Below, piece after piece: positions 42,502-51,318 of a stretch of 64,000 nucleotides of DNA. The position numbers and the translations under genes were made by a program. Below the pieces are notes generated by a model. It saw only the letters and a program-made list of their open reading frames with translations. It ran no database searches and was not told where the DNA came from. Positions within the stretch are counted from its first letter, which is position 1, and the number at the start of each line of letters is the position of its first letter. Source of the stretch: Marinobacter daepoensis DSM 16072 (lineage in GTDB: Bacteria > Pseudomonadota > Gammaproteobacteria > Pseudomonadales > Oleiphilaceae); contig NZ_ATWI01000009.1 in NCBI RefSeq assembly GCF_000421165.1, positions 1 through 64,000 of the forward strand, given 5' to 3'.

Positions 42502-43868
42502 CCTTAAGCAGGAGCAGTTTTGGGTGGTCTCCTAAGAGTAAAGTGTCGGGGTTGCTGGTAAGTGCTTTCACTTTCTATTTCTTCCTTTATTTTGTTATCG
42601 ATTTTTTTATTAGATTTTCTGCACGGTTTCCTGCTTATGGTGTTATTCGTCCTACGTTAATAGAGGTTTTAATTCTTCTGGTACTTTTGTTTTCTCAGAA
42701 GGATAAATTTAAGCATAAAATGGATGACCCGGTTTTTAAGGGTTTTTTTGTTCTTATTGGTTATATTATAATATCTATTCCATTTGTTGAGTGGCCAGGG
42801 AGTGTCGTTAGGACAAATCTTGACCCCTTCGTAAAGGCATCAGTTTTTCTTTTCTTCGTGGCCATATTTGTCGATACCGAGAGACGTCTTAAGATTTTTT
42901 TGTTTGTTTTTGTCGGTTGTCAAATTTTTCGGGTTTTGGAGCCGCTTTACCTTAATATTACAAGTGGGTATTGGGGGAGTTCGACTTACTTAAGTTCAAA
43001 AGAGTTTGCAAATAGACTTGCTGGAGCTCCTGCTGATGTCATTAATCCTAATGAATTAGGGTTTGTTATAGCGACGGCTATTCCATTTCTTCATTACTTG
43101 CTTTGGCCGCTTAGTTGGAAAGCAAAATCACTCTATTTGCTTCTAATGCCGATGCTACTATACGCCCTCATATTGACGATGTCCCGAGGTGGATTTATCG
43201 CACTTATTGTCGTTGCTTTTTTTGTATTCAAAGAGTCAAAAAGCAAGTTCCGACTACTAATCGTTGGGGTCTTGGCAGCAGTTCTAGCTTTTTCGGTTAT
43301 GACACCAGTTCAGAAGGAGCGATACTTATCTCTGATTGATCGAGATGCTGAAGGGGGGGCTTCAGCAGAAGGTCGGATCAGAGGTATGGTTAATGAGTTT
43401 AAGCTGGGGATGAGCAGGCCAATCTTTGGTCACGGTCTTGGTACGACACCTGAGGCGAAAGTCCATAAGTTGGGTGCTCGCCAGGCTAGCCATAATCTTT
43501 ATGCTGAAGTGCTCATAGAGCTAGGAATTGTTGGTTTTCTGATTTTCATGGCTTTTCTTTCGAAAATAATAAAGAAGCTTTTTTTTGTAAGGTCCAGTTT
43601 CTCAAAGCTAAATTTGGATAGTCTTGATTTTTATTCTAGATTGAATAAGTCGTTAATAACTTTGTTTTGGATGTATGCAGTTTATAGTATAAATTATTGG
43701 GGTTTGTCTCAATACTATTGGTATTTGTTTGCTGGTTTAGTTATAGCTTTTTATAATTTGGCTTTGGAAAAGGTTGAAGGGAAGTCTGGATGTTGCTCTG
43801 GAAGTAATGTTACCCATCATGGTTCCAGATTTAGGTTGGCGAATAAAGTTAGAAATAGAGTCTTATAG
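42498..43868 (+). CDS. O-antigen ligase/polymerase-like membrane protein (Wzy-like)
   Basis: A 456-residue integral membrane protein with about ten to twelve hydrophobic helices and a large periplasmic loop near residues 260-330 (RDAEGGASAEGRIRGMVNEF, GHGLGTTPEAKVHKLGARQA, SHNLYAEVLIELGIVGF). That loop, with TMSRGGFIALIVVAFFVF before it, is the Wzy_C signature of O-antigen polymerases and ligases. In this locus it is the likely polymerase of flippase-exported repeat units. ATGA overlap with the upstream gene. Very AT-rich. The tail after about 430 is cytoplasmic and basic. Confidence 0.85.
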   Translation: MTLSRSSFGWSPKSKVSGLLVSAFTFYFFLYFVIDFFIRFSARFPAYGVIRPTLIEVLILLVLLFSQKDKFKHKMDDPVFKGFFVLIGYIIISIPFVEWPGSVVRTNLDPFVKASVFLFFVAIFVDTERRLKIFLFVFVGCQIFRVLEPLYLNITSGYWGSSTYLSSKEFANRLAGAPADVINPNELGFVIATAIPFLHYLLWPLSWKAKSLYLLLMPMLLYALILTMSRGGFIALIVVAFFVFKESKSKFRLLIVGVLAAVLAFSVMTPVQKERYLSLIDRDAEGGASAEGRIRGMVNEFKLGMSRPIFGHGLGTTPEAKVHKLGARQASHNLYAEVLIELGIVGFLIFMAFLSKIIKKLFFVRSSFSKLNLDSLDFYSRLNKSLITLFWMYAVYSINYWGLSQYYWYLFAGLVIAFYNLALEKVEGKSGCCSGSNVTHHGSRFRLANKVRNRVL

Positions 43869-43889
43869 TTTTCTTGTGAAGGTTTAGAT

Positions 43890-44999
43890 ATGGATGTTCT
43901 TATGACTGCTTTGCAGCCTGGTGGAGGTATAAAAACCTTTTTCAGGTATATATATGGGGAAGAGTGCTATAAAGACTGTGTTTTCACCTTGTTTGCGCCA
44001 GATCATGGGTTGTCTGATTATTTAAATAAATGCTTGGGGGAAAATAAGATCAGGCTCGTCGAGTCTCCTGAGGACCCGTTGTCTTTCGTGAGAGAGCTTA
44101 GAAAGCTTTTGAAAAAGACGTCTTCTGATTTAGTCCACTCCCATGGTTTCGGAGCTGGTTTGCTCACAGAGGTTTCCAGAATAGGGTTAAAACGAAGGCA
44201 TTTGATGACAGCTCATGATGTTTTTTTGGATTCGCAGTTCCACGGTGGAATAGGCTCAGCAAAAAAGTTCGCGATGGCTCGCCTGTTCCAGCGCATCGAC
44301 GCTATTCATACTGTTACGGAGGATGCTACAGAAAACTTTCGGACATTTTTTCCGAACGTACCGGGCAAGCGACTCTATCCGGTTTTACACGGGGTTGATA
44401 CTGATTACTTTGCGAACGAACCCGCTTCGGAGCTTAGGGCACTGTTGGGCGAGGGGGAAGATACGCGTCTTATCGGATTCTTTGGTAGGTTCATGGGGCA
44501 GAAAGGATTCCGAACCCTGGTTGATGCAATAGAACGACTCAAGTCAACCGGATTTCAGCCTTTGCCAAAGGTTGTAACCTTCGGTTGGGGAGGCTATATC
44601 CGAGAAGACTATCAATATATAGAAGAAAAGGGGCTTTCTGAACATTTCATACAAATGCCAGGCACTGACAATATGCCTTCGATGATTAAGGCAGTCGATA
44701 TGGTTGCGATGCCCTCTCGGTGGGAGGCCTGTGGCTTATTGGCGATGGAGGTCCTATCCGCCGGTATCCCGCTTCTATCATCCAATTGCATCGGGTTGCG
44801 GGAGGTTGTCGCTGGTAGTCCCGCCCGCACGTTCCGGCCGGGAGACGATGGCGGGTTGGCGAATCTGATTAGGGCTGAGGCTGAGCAAAGCAGTAAGCAG
44901 GCATTTATCGATTACCAACCCATAGCCGTGGAACGGTTCCGCATAGATAGGCCGGCTCAGGAACTTCGAGCACTTTATGATCAACTTGTAGGGTCATAA
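43890..44999 (+). CDS. glycosyltransferase family 4
   Basis: A 369-residue GT4 enzyme. LMTALQPGGGIKTFFRYIYG at the N-terminus, LVHSHGFGAGLLTEVSRIG, and a C-terminal half with LIGFFGRFMGQKGFRTLVDA, MPGTDNMPSMIKAVDMVAMP and WEACGLLAMEVLSAGIPLL. The acceptor domain is unusual in its short linkers. GAAGGTTTAG precedes ATG 43890. Codon use moves back from AT-rich towards the average along the gene. Confidence 0.86.
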   Translation: MDVLMTALQPGGGIKTFFRYIYGEECYKDCVFTLFAPDHGLSDYLNKCLGENKIRLVESPEDPLSFVRELRKLLKKTSSDLVHSHGFGAGLLTEVSRIGLKRRHLMTAHDVFLDSQFHGGIGSAKKFAMARLFQRIDAIHTVTEDATENFRTFFPNVPGKRLYPVLHGVDTDYFANEPASELRALLGEGEDTRLIGFFGRFMGQKGFRTLVDAIERLKSTGFQPLPKVVTFGWGGYIREDYQYIEEKGLSEHFIQMPGTDNMPSMIKAVDMVAMPSRWEACGLLAMEVLSAGIPLLSSNCIGLREVVAGSPARTFRPGDDGGLANLIRAEAEQSSKQAFIDYQPIAVERFRIDRPAQELRALYDQLVGS

Positions 45000-45003
45000 A
45001 TCA

Positions 45004-46518
45004 ATGATTCGTACCCTGCTTGTTAACACCGGCTCAAACGTTCTCGTAATGTTTGTTAAACTTATTATCACTTTCGTGATGACACCGGTTTTTGTCCATA
45101 ACCTTGGCAAGTACGATTATGGATTATGGGAGATGATTGGTGCTGTGATTGGCTATATGGGGATCTTGGACCTAGGGCTTCGTCCAGCAATTAGCCGATA
45201 CGCTGCCAAGCATCTTGCAGAAGACGATGAGGAGGCCCTCCAGTCGGTTTATATGTCTGCTCTTGTATTCATGGCTATCGTGGGTGTTCTATTATTTTTA
45301 TTTTTTTTCTGCTGGGGTGTTTGGTTTTCCAGCGGTTTATCCCCGAATTATGACGCCAATCAAAAATATACTTTATTCCTTATTATTATTGGTGCCTATC
45401 TACTGATCTCTTTCCCGGGGTATGTTGCAGAAAGCTATTTGGAAGGATTTCAGAAATATTACCTAAAGAATAACGTAACGATTATAAATTCTGTTGTTGG
45501 TTCTGTCCTGTTGTATAGCTTTATCACTCCGGAAAATGGTTTGGTTCTTCTTGCAACGATTAATGCGATTGGTCTGACGATAAAATACCTTTTATTTATG
45601 TGGATACTTTCAAGGCCAGCTTATGGATCTATTCGCGCACAGATGGGTACGTTTTCTTCTAGCCGCTTGCGGGAACTGATCGTTTTTGGATTTAAGTCGT
45701 TCATTCAGGGGATTGCCACCCGAGTGGAGAATGCCACGGATGTTTTGGTTATTGGGGTGATAATGGGGCCGGCGATGGTGCCTTTTTACAGCATTCCAGC
45801 TAATTTGACTCAGCACATACGCGGCTTGGGGTGGACATTAACTCATGCCTTTATGCCTCTGTTCAGCGGCCTGAGTGCAAAGGCAGAAAATGAGACTATT
45901 CGGCAAGTTTTCCTCATTTCATCCCGTTACGTTGTTAGCATTTTGTTTGCTATGGGCACTGGTGCTCTGTTGCTTGGTGCGCCGTTTATCTCGGTATGGC
46001 TAGGCCCGGAGTTTGGTGAAAAAGCCAAGTGGCTTATTCTGTTTCTGGTTTTCTTTACTATATTGCCATTCATCAACCCATTTGCCAGTCGCTATCTCAC
46101 GGCTATCAACAAGCATGGAATCTTTGCTCGCCTCACGCCTTTGGCCGCTGCATTAAATATCGGCCTCAGCCTTGTTTTGGTTCATCCGTTTGGACTAGAG
46201 GGGGTCGCCTTTGCTTCGGTCGTTCCCGGGTTGATTTTTGTGCCATTGTATCTTCGGTATACCTGTCGGCATCTGGAGTTGCCAGTCAGGCAATATCTGC
46301 GGGCGTCTGTGTTGCCTGGGTTCTTGCCGGCGGGTTTGATGGCGCTGATTATCCTGTCGCTTGGTGAATACCTAGTGTACGACTCCTATAGCCATATCAT
46401 GCTTGGGGCTGTCTTGGGTAGCTTGGGCTGGCTGGCAGCCTTTTGGTTGCTGGTGCTTAACCGGGATGAACGGGATTACGTGGGCGATCGACTGGCTCGC
46501 ATTGCAGGAAGGAAGTAG
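45004..46518 (+). CDS. polysaccharide flippase (Wzx-like)
   Basis: A 504-residue MATE/MOP-family protein with about 12-14 membrane helices, typical of Wzx-type lipid-linked repeat-unit flippases: TFVMTPVFVHNLGKYDYGLW, GILDLGLRPAISRYAAKHL and SRYLTAINKHGIFARLTPLA. It would move undecaprenyl-linked repeat units to the periplasm for polymerisation by the Wzy-like protein. ATG 45004 lies four bases after the previous stop; the next gene follows after three bases. Confidence 0.9.
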   Translation: MIRTLLVNTGSNVLVMFVKLIITFVMTPVFVHNLGKYDYGLWEMIGAVIGYMGILDLGLRPAISRYAAKHLAEDDEEALQSVYMSALVFMAIVGVLLFLFFFCWGVWFSSGLSPNYDANQKYTLFLIIIGAYLLISFPGYVAESYLEGFQKYYLKNNVTIINSVVGSVLLYSFITPENGLVLLATINAIGLTIKYLLFMWILSRPAYGSIRAQMGTFSSSRLRELIVFGFKSFIQGIATRVENATDVLVIGVIMGPAMVPFYSIPANLTQHIRGLGWTLTHAFMPLFSGLSAKAENETIRQVFLISSRYVVSILFAMGTGALLLGAPFISVWLGPEFGEKAKWLILFLVFFTILPFINPFASRYLTAINKHGIFARLTPLAAALNIGLSLVLVHPFGLEGVAFASVVPGLIFVPLYLRYTCRHLELPVRQYLRASVLPGFLPAGLMALIILSLGEYLVYDSYSHIMLGAVLGSLGWLAAFWLLVLNRDERDYVGDRLARIAGRK

Positions 46519-46521
46519 TCC

Positions 46522-48459
46522 ATGTGTGGCTTTGCAGGATTCGTAAGCAGGGATGTGGGTCGAGCCCCCGAGGAAACCCTTGAGCGTATGGGTGAGGCTA
46601 TCATTCACCGGGGGCCGGACGATGCCGGTGTTTGGGTAGGGCCCGAGCTGGGTGTTGGCCTGGTACACAGGCGGTTGGCTATTCAGGATTTGTCGCCGGC
46701 GGGGGCTCAGCCTATGGCCTCGGCCAGTGGCCGGTTTGTTATTGCCTTCAATGGAGAAATCTATAATTTCAGGCAGCTCAGATCTGAGCTGGAGGGCAAT
46801 GGCTGTTCGTTCCGTGGGCATTCTGATACCGAGGTGATGCTCAATGCCATAGAGTGCTGGGGGCTGGAGGCTAGCTTGCCTCGATTTTCTGGTATGTTTG
46901 CTTTTGCTCTGGTTGATCTCCGGGAAAGAACGTTGGTGCTTGCCCGTGACCGAATGGGCGAAAAGCCGCTTTATTACGGTTGGCAAAACAGCACTCTCAT
47001 GTTTGGTTCCGAGCTTAAGGCGCTTCGGGCACATCCGGCGTGGCATGGTGGTATAGAGCCGGGGGCGCTCGCTTTGTTGCTAAGGCACAATGTGATACCA
47101 GCACCAATCAGTATTCATAAAGGGATTTTCAAGTTACCTCCGGCATCACTGGTTACCTTTTGTCTGGATGAGTCCACGCCGGGCTCGCTACCGGAACCAC
47201 AGCGTTATTGGCGCCTGGAGGAGTGTTTTAGGGAGGGGCGGGCTCCGGAAAGCTTTGAGGCTGCCAGTGATCAGCTGGAGTCTTTGCTCGGGAGCGTGAT
47301 TGAAGACCAAATGGTATCGGATGTCCCTTTGGGTGCCTTTCTCTCAGGTGGGATTGACTCCTCCACTGTGGTTGCCCTCATGCAGGCCCGGGCAAACCAG
47401 AATGTCAAAACCTTCAGCATTGGGTTTGATGAACCTGGTTTCAACGAAGCTCAGCATGCCGCCGAGGTTGCTAGACATCTAGGTACTGATCATACCGAGC
47501 TGTATGTAACGCCTGATGATGCATTGAGCCTGGTGCCTCGGCTACCGGAGCTGTACGACGAGCCTTTCGCAGATTCGTCGCAACTGCCCACATTTCTTGT
47601 CAGTCAGATGACCCGGAAACATGTAACGGTTGCGCTGTCGGGGGATGGCGGTGATGAGTTGTTCTGTGGCTACACACGGTATCCTTCGGTTTCTAACCGT
47701 TGGCAGGCTCGAAACAGTGCTGGTGGCGTTGCCAGACGCTGCCTGGCCCGGTTACCAGAGGTTCCAACGGCTCAGGCTATCCGGGCGCTGGCGCCTTCTC
47801 AGAGGGGGCGATCGACGCTTGCGATTCGTCATCGTCTGAAAGCTGAGCGGGCGCTGGCTTCGGCTTCGGCTTCGGATCTGTCGGAATTTTATCGGCAATC
47901 TGTCTCCTTCTGGAATGAGCCAGAATGCTTTCCTCAAGGTGTTCAGGAACCTATGTATGGGCTGAATCAGCCGATGCCCCCTGGTGTTCCGGCGGATGAC
48001 CTGAAAACGTTGATGTGGCGGGATCTGAATTGGTACCTGCCCGATGACATTCTGGTGAAGGTAGACCGGGCGGCGATGGCCTGCAGCCTGGAAACCCGAA
48101 TACCGATGTTAAGCCCGGAAGTGGTTTCCTTCGCACTGTCGTTGCCCTTGAGCTATAACCTAAAAGGCGGCGTTGGCAAACAGGTGTTACGTAGCGTGTT
48201 ATACCGCCATGTTCCACGGTCGCTGGTTGATAGGCCCAAGCAGGGGTTTGCTGTACCCGTCGGGCAATGGTTACGCGGGCCATTGCGCCCTTGGGCGGAG
48301 GCTTTATTGCAGCCTTCTGTTTTTGAGAAGCAGGATTATCTGGATCGCTCAATCGTGAATGCCTATTGGCAGGAGCACCTTACAGGGCGGGAAGATTATT
48401 CTGCTGAGCTTTGGAGCATTCTGATGTTTCTGGCCTGGCTGGAGCGCACGGGTGGTTGA
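46522..48459 (+). CDS. asparagine synthase-like glutamine amidotransferase
   Basis: A 645-residue AsnB-type enzyme. The N-terminal Ntn glutaminase has Cys2 (MCGFAGF) and AFNGEIYNFRQLRSEL; the C-terminal synthase domain has the ATP-pyrophosphatase loop LGAFLSGGIDSSTVVALMQA (about 272-291) and TVALSGDGGDELFCGY. Such genes sit in many exopolysaccharide loci and are thought to amidate a sugar acid, although the acceptor is rarely known. GGAAGG precedes ATG 46522. It overlaps the next gene by eight bases. Confidence 0.9.
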   Translation: MCGFAGFVSRDVGRAPEETLERMGEAIIHRGPDDAGVWVGPELGVGLVHRRLAIQDLSPAGAQPMASASGRFVIAFNGEIYNFRQLRSELEGNGCSFRGHSDTEVMLNAIECWGLEASLPRFSGMFAFALVDLRERTLVLARDRMGEKPLYYGWQNSTLMFGSELKALRAHPAWHGGIEPGALALLLRHNVIPAPISIHKGIFKLPPASLVTFCLDESTPGSLPEPQRYWRLEECFREGRAPESFEAASDQLESLLGSVIEDQMVSDVPLGAFLSGGIDSSTVVALMQARANQNVKTFSIGFDEPGFNEAQHAAEVARHLGTDHTELYVTPDDALSLVPRLPELYDEPFADSSQLPTFLVSQMTRKHVTVALSGDGGDELFCGYTRYPSVSNRWQARNSAGGVARRCLARLPEVPTAQAIRALAPSQRGRSTLAIRHRLKAERALASASASDLSEFYRQSVSFWNEPECFPQGVQEPMYGLNQPMPPGVPADDLKTLMWRDLNWYLPDDILVKVDRAAMACSLETRIPMLSPEVVSFALSLPLSYNLKGGVGKQVLRSVLYRHVPRSLVDRPKQGFAVPVGQWLRGPLRPWAEALLQPSVFEKQDYLDRSIVNAYWQEHLTGREDYSAELWSILMFLAWLERTGG

Positions 48460-49525
48460 GATCAAACCCTATGAAGATGCACGCCACCGAGAGCAGGTGT
48501 TAAGTTTATTCTCTGATGTCGCTTTCAAGAGTGATATCTGGAATTACCAGTTTCTCGAGAACCCTGGGGCTTCTGAGTATGGGTTTAACCCCGTTATTGC
48601 AGAAGAATACGGGCGAGTTGTGGGGTTTAACGGCGTTGTTCCCGTCTCGATTCTTTGGAGTGGACAACCTGCGCGGGCAATGTGGAGCTGTGATTTCAAG
48701 GTTGCAGAGGATTATCGGGGGCAAGGTGTCGGGCGGTTGATCAAGGAAGAGTTAGCTCGTCGTTCTTCGCTATTTATGTCGTTTGGTATTAGCCCGGTTG
48801 CAGCTATTGTGCTTAAAAAAATGGGCTGGCACTCAAGCAACGATCTGCATTTTCTCAGGAAAATCAAGAAACCTCGTACGGGCCGCGATTGCGCACTCAT
48901 GATTCTCCAACTGGCGACCCAGCTGTTCAACCCGACTGTGCGGCCAGCAGTTATGGTTCCTTCTATATCATCTTGCCTGCCACCGGGGGAGGACATTGAT
49001 CAGCTGTGGTCTAGTGTGGCAAAGGGATATGGAAAAACGGTGGTCAGGGATGCTTCCTATCTGAAGTGGCGTTATCAGCAACACCCTTTTGCTTCATATC
49101 AGTTTGTCAGCCTGAGAGATTCGAACGGACAATTACAAGCACTGGGTGTAGTTCGGGCTGAGTGTAACCAGGTTCGCTGGGTGGATTATCTTGGCCCTGC
49201 TCAGGGGCCAGCGCTCAAGGGCGCTATGGTCAAGGCAATTTTATCTGGCTGGGCGGATGCCGCGTCATATTCTGTGATGACCTCTGATCGAGAGATTAAA
49301 CAGGCAATGAAGGCTTACGGATTCTACCAGGGTAGGGAGCAGCCACGTTTTTATGTTTGGGCATCTCCGGAGCAGTTTTCCTCCCAGGACTGTGAACATT
49401 GCGCCAGCGATTGGTTTGTTATGGGAGGCGACTCCGATGGTGAGTTGTTGCAGTCTGCCCGGGAAACCTGGAATGAAAGAATCAAAGACAAGGAAGACGG
49501 CGAATGTCGGTTAAAAAACCTCTGA
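48452..49525 (+). CDS. GNAT-family acyltransferase of the polysaccharide locus
   Basis: A 357-residue protein with an N-terminal GNAT domain: VGFNGVVPVSILWSGQPARA, then CDFKVAEDYRGQGVGRLIKE (acetyl-CoA motif at about 84-98). The second half looks like another acyltransferase-like unit without the motif. Start GTG 48452, overlapping the upstream stop. It probably transfers an acetyl or other acyl group to an amino sugar of the polymer. The C-terminus overlaps the following gene by 22 bases. Confidence 0.78.
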   Translation: MVEIKPYEDARHREQVLSLFSDVAFKSDIWNYQFLENPGASEYGFNPVIAEEYGRVVGFNGVVPVSILWSGQPARAMWSCDFKVAEDYRGQGVGRLIKEELARRSSLFMSFGISPVAAIVLKKMGWHSSNDLHFLRKIKKPRTGRDCALMILQLATQLFNPTVRPAVMVPSISSCLPPGEDIDQLWSSVAKGYGKTVVRDASYLKWRYQQHPFASYQFVSLRDSNGQLQALGVVRAECNQVRWVDYLGPAQGPALKGAMVKAILSGWADAASYSVMTSDREIKQAMKAYGFYQGREQPRFYVWASPEQFSSQDCEHCASDWFVMGGDSDGELLQSARETWNERIKDKEDGECRLKNL

Positions 49526-50385
49526 TTAGTATTATCACGCCCACGTTTAACAGGGCTGAGTTCATTGTTGAAGCGGTTGAAAGTGTGATGGCGCAAAGCT
49601 ATCCACACTTTGAGTTCCTGATTGTCGATGATGGGTCTACTGACAATACCGTTGAGTTGTTGCAGCCGTTTCTTGAAGACAATCGGGTTCGTCTTTTTCA
49701 GCAGGAAAACCAGGGGCAAAGTGTAGCTAGAAATGTCGCTCTGGCCGAGTCTTCGGGGGACTTTATCTGTTTCCTGGACTCTGACAATTACTGGCCCTTG
49801 GATAAGCTGGAAAACCAACTCCGTCTGTTCGATGAGCATCCGGGAGTAGACATACTGTATGGCGACAACGTGATCATCGATGAGCATGGGAAAGAGGTCA
49901 GCCGAAAGAATATGACCAGATATTCCGGAAAAATTGCCGCGTGCATGATCAGGGACAACTGCGTGGCAATGAATACCACGATGGCAAGACGGCGTTGTTT
50001 TGACGAAATGGGAGGAATGAGTGGGAAGCGTCGGGTTGCGGATGACTATGATCTGTGGCTGAGATTTTCGGCAAAGTATGAATTTCGTTATGAGCCCGAA
50101 TACTGGGCTTGGTACCGCGTAATGGACGACCAGATTTCGTCGGATAAGACGCGCCGTTTTCAGGTAAATGAAAACATCATTCGAGATTTCCGTAGAGACT
50201 ATCCAGAGGCATTGAGTTCAAAGGAGTTTGATCAGGGTTTTGCGTATTTTTACGTCCGTAAGGGCCGTTATCTTGGATCAGTTGGAGAGAAAAGGGCCGG
50301 CCTCGGGGAAATCATGAGAGCACTCAGGTATGCTCCAACGGAGTTTAATGTCTGGCGTGCATTCTTGGCCGTGACATTAAAATAA
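49504..50385 (+). CDS. glycosyltransferase family 2, twin A
   Basis: A 293-residue GT2 enzyme with ISIITPTFNRAEFIVEAVES, EFLIVDDGSTDNTVELLQ, CFLDSDNYWPLDKLE (DxD) and DDYDLWLRFSAKYEFRY. It is clearly paralogous to the next gene over its whole length (see the shared NQGQSVARN, NTTMxRxRCFxEMGG and YRVMxDQISSDK segments). Start ATG 49504, inside the previous gene. Each presumably adds one sugar, with slightly different specificity. Confidence 0.88.
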   Translation: MSVKKPLISIITPTFNRAEFIVEAVESVMAQSYPHFEFLIVDDGSTDNTVELLQPFLEDNRVRLFQQENQGQSVARNVALAESSGDFICFLDSDNYWPLDKLENQLRLFDEHPGVDILYGDNVIIDEHGKEVSRKNMTRYSGKIAACMIRDNCVAMNTTMARRRCFDEMGGMSGKRRVADDYDLWLRFSAKYEFRYEPEYWAWYRVMDDQISSDKTRRFQVNENIIRDFRRDYPEALSSKEFDQGFAYFYVRKGRYLGSVGEKRAGLGEIMRALRYAPTEFNVWRAFLAVTLK

Positions 50386-50418
50386 CGATGATGATCGGGG
50401 CAGGGAAGTAGAACCGTC

Positions 50419-51318
50419 ATGTCTTCAAATCCTCTTGTGTCTGTTGTTACCCCTACCTTTAACCGGGCTGATTATTTGCCCGTTGCTGTGGAAAGCGTAC
50501 TGGCGCAGTCTATGGCCGATTTTGAGCTGATTGTAGTGGATGACGGCTCCACCGATGGTACCGAAGAGCTTATGCAGCGTTACCTCAGCGACCCCCGTGT
50601 AAAGTATTTTTATCAGGAAAATCAGGGGCAAAGTGTTGCCCGAAACCGGGGTATTGATGAGGCGCGGGGCCAATACATCTGTTTTCTGGATTCCGATAAC
50701 GCCTGGGTGGAAACCAAGCTCGAAGTGTCACTCAGGGCGTTCAATGAAAACCATCATGCCGATATTGTTTACGGGGACTACATCGCAATTGACGCTGCTG
50801 GAAAAGAGCTAGGTGTTAACCGGATGAAGCGTTATTCCGGTCATATTACCCCCCAGCTTCTTAGAGATAACTTTGTAAGTATGAACACCACGATGACCAG
50901 GAAGCGCTGCTTTGCCGAGATGGGAGGGTTCGACAAGGCAGATCGGTTGGCTGAGGATTACGGGCTGTGGCTGCGCTTTTCTACTCGTTATCAGTTCCTC
51001 TATGTGCCGGAGGTTCTTGGATACTATCGGGTAATGGAGGATCAGATATCCTCCGATAAAGATAAACGGTTTTGGGCAAATGAGCAGCTCATAAGAGGTT
51101 TTCTTAAAGCGTTTCCCGGGGCTGTGGCCAGAAATGAAGCACGGCGGGGGCTAAGTTATTTCCATGTCCGTAAGGGGCGGTATGAACTTTCGGTTGGCCG
51201 GAGTGTCCCAGCGTTGAAGCATCTGCTCTGTTCTGTGGCACTCGACCCGTTCTGGAGGGGCCCTTGGTGGTTTGCCGGTAAGGTCATTTTGTCGCCGGTT
51301 TTTGGGAGGCGAGGGTGA
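50419..51318 (+). CDS. glycosyltransferase family 2, twin B
   Basis: A 299-residue GT2 enzyme: VSVVTPTFNRADYLPVAVES, FELIVVDDGSTDGTEELMQR, ICFLDSDNAWVETKLE and EDYGLWLRFSTRYQFLYVP. It matches twin A along nearly its full length, the mark of a local duplication. GGAAGTAG precedes ATG 50419. It ends with a four-base overlap with the next gene. Confidence 0.88.
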   Translation: MSSNPLVSVVTPTFNRADYLPVAVESVLAQSMADFELIVVDDGSTDGTEELMQRYLSDPRVKYFYQENQGQSVARNRGIDEARGQYICFLDSDNAWVETKLEVSLRAFNENHHADIVYGDYIAIDAAGKELGVNRMKRYSGHITPQLLRDNFVSMNTTMTRKRCFAEMGGFDKADRLAEDYGLWLRFSTRYQFLYVPEVLGYYRVMEDQISSDKDKRFWANEQLIRGFLKAFPGAVARNEARRGLSYFHVRKGRYELSVGRSVPALKHLLCSVALDPFWRGPWWFAGKVILSPVFGRRG

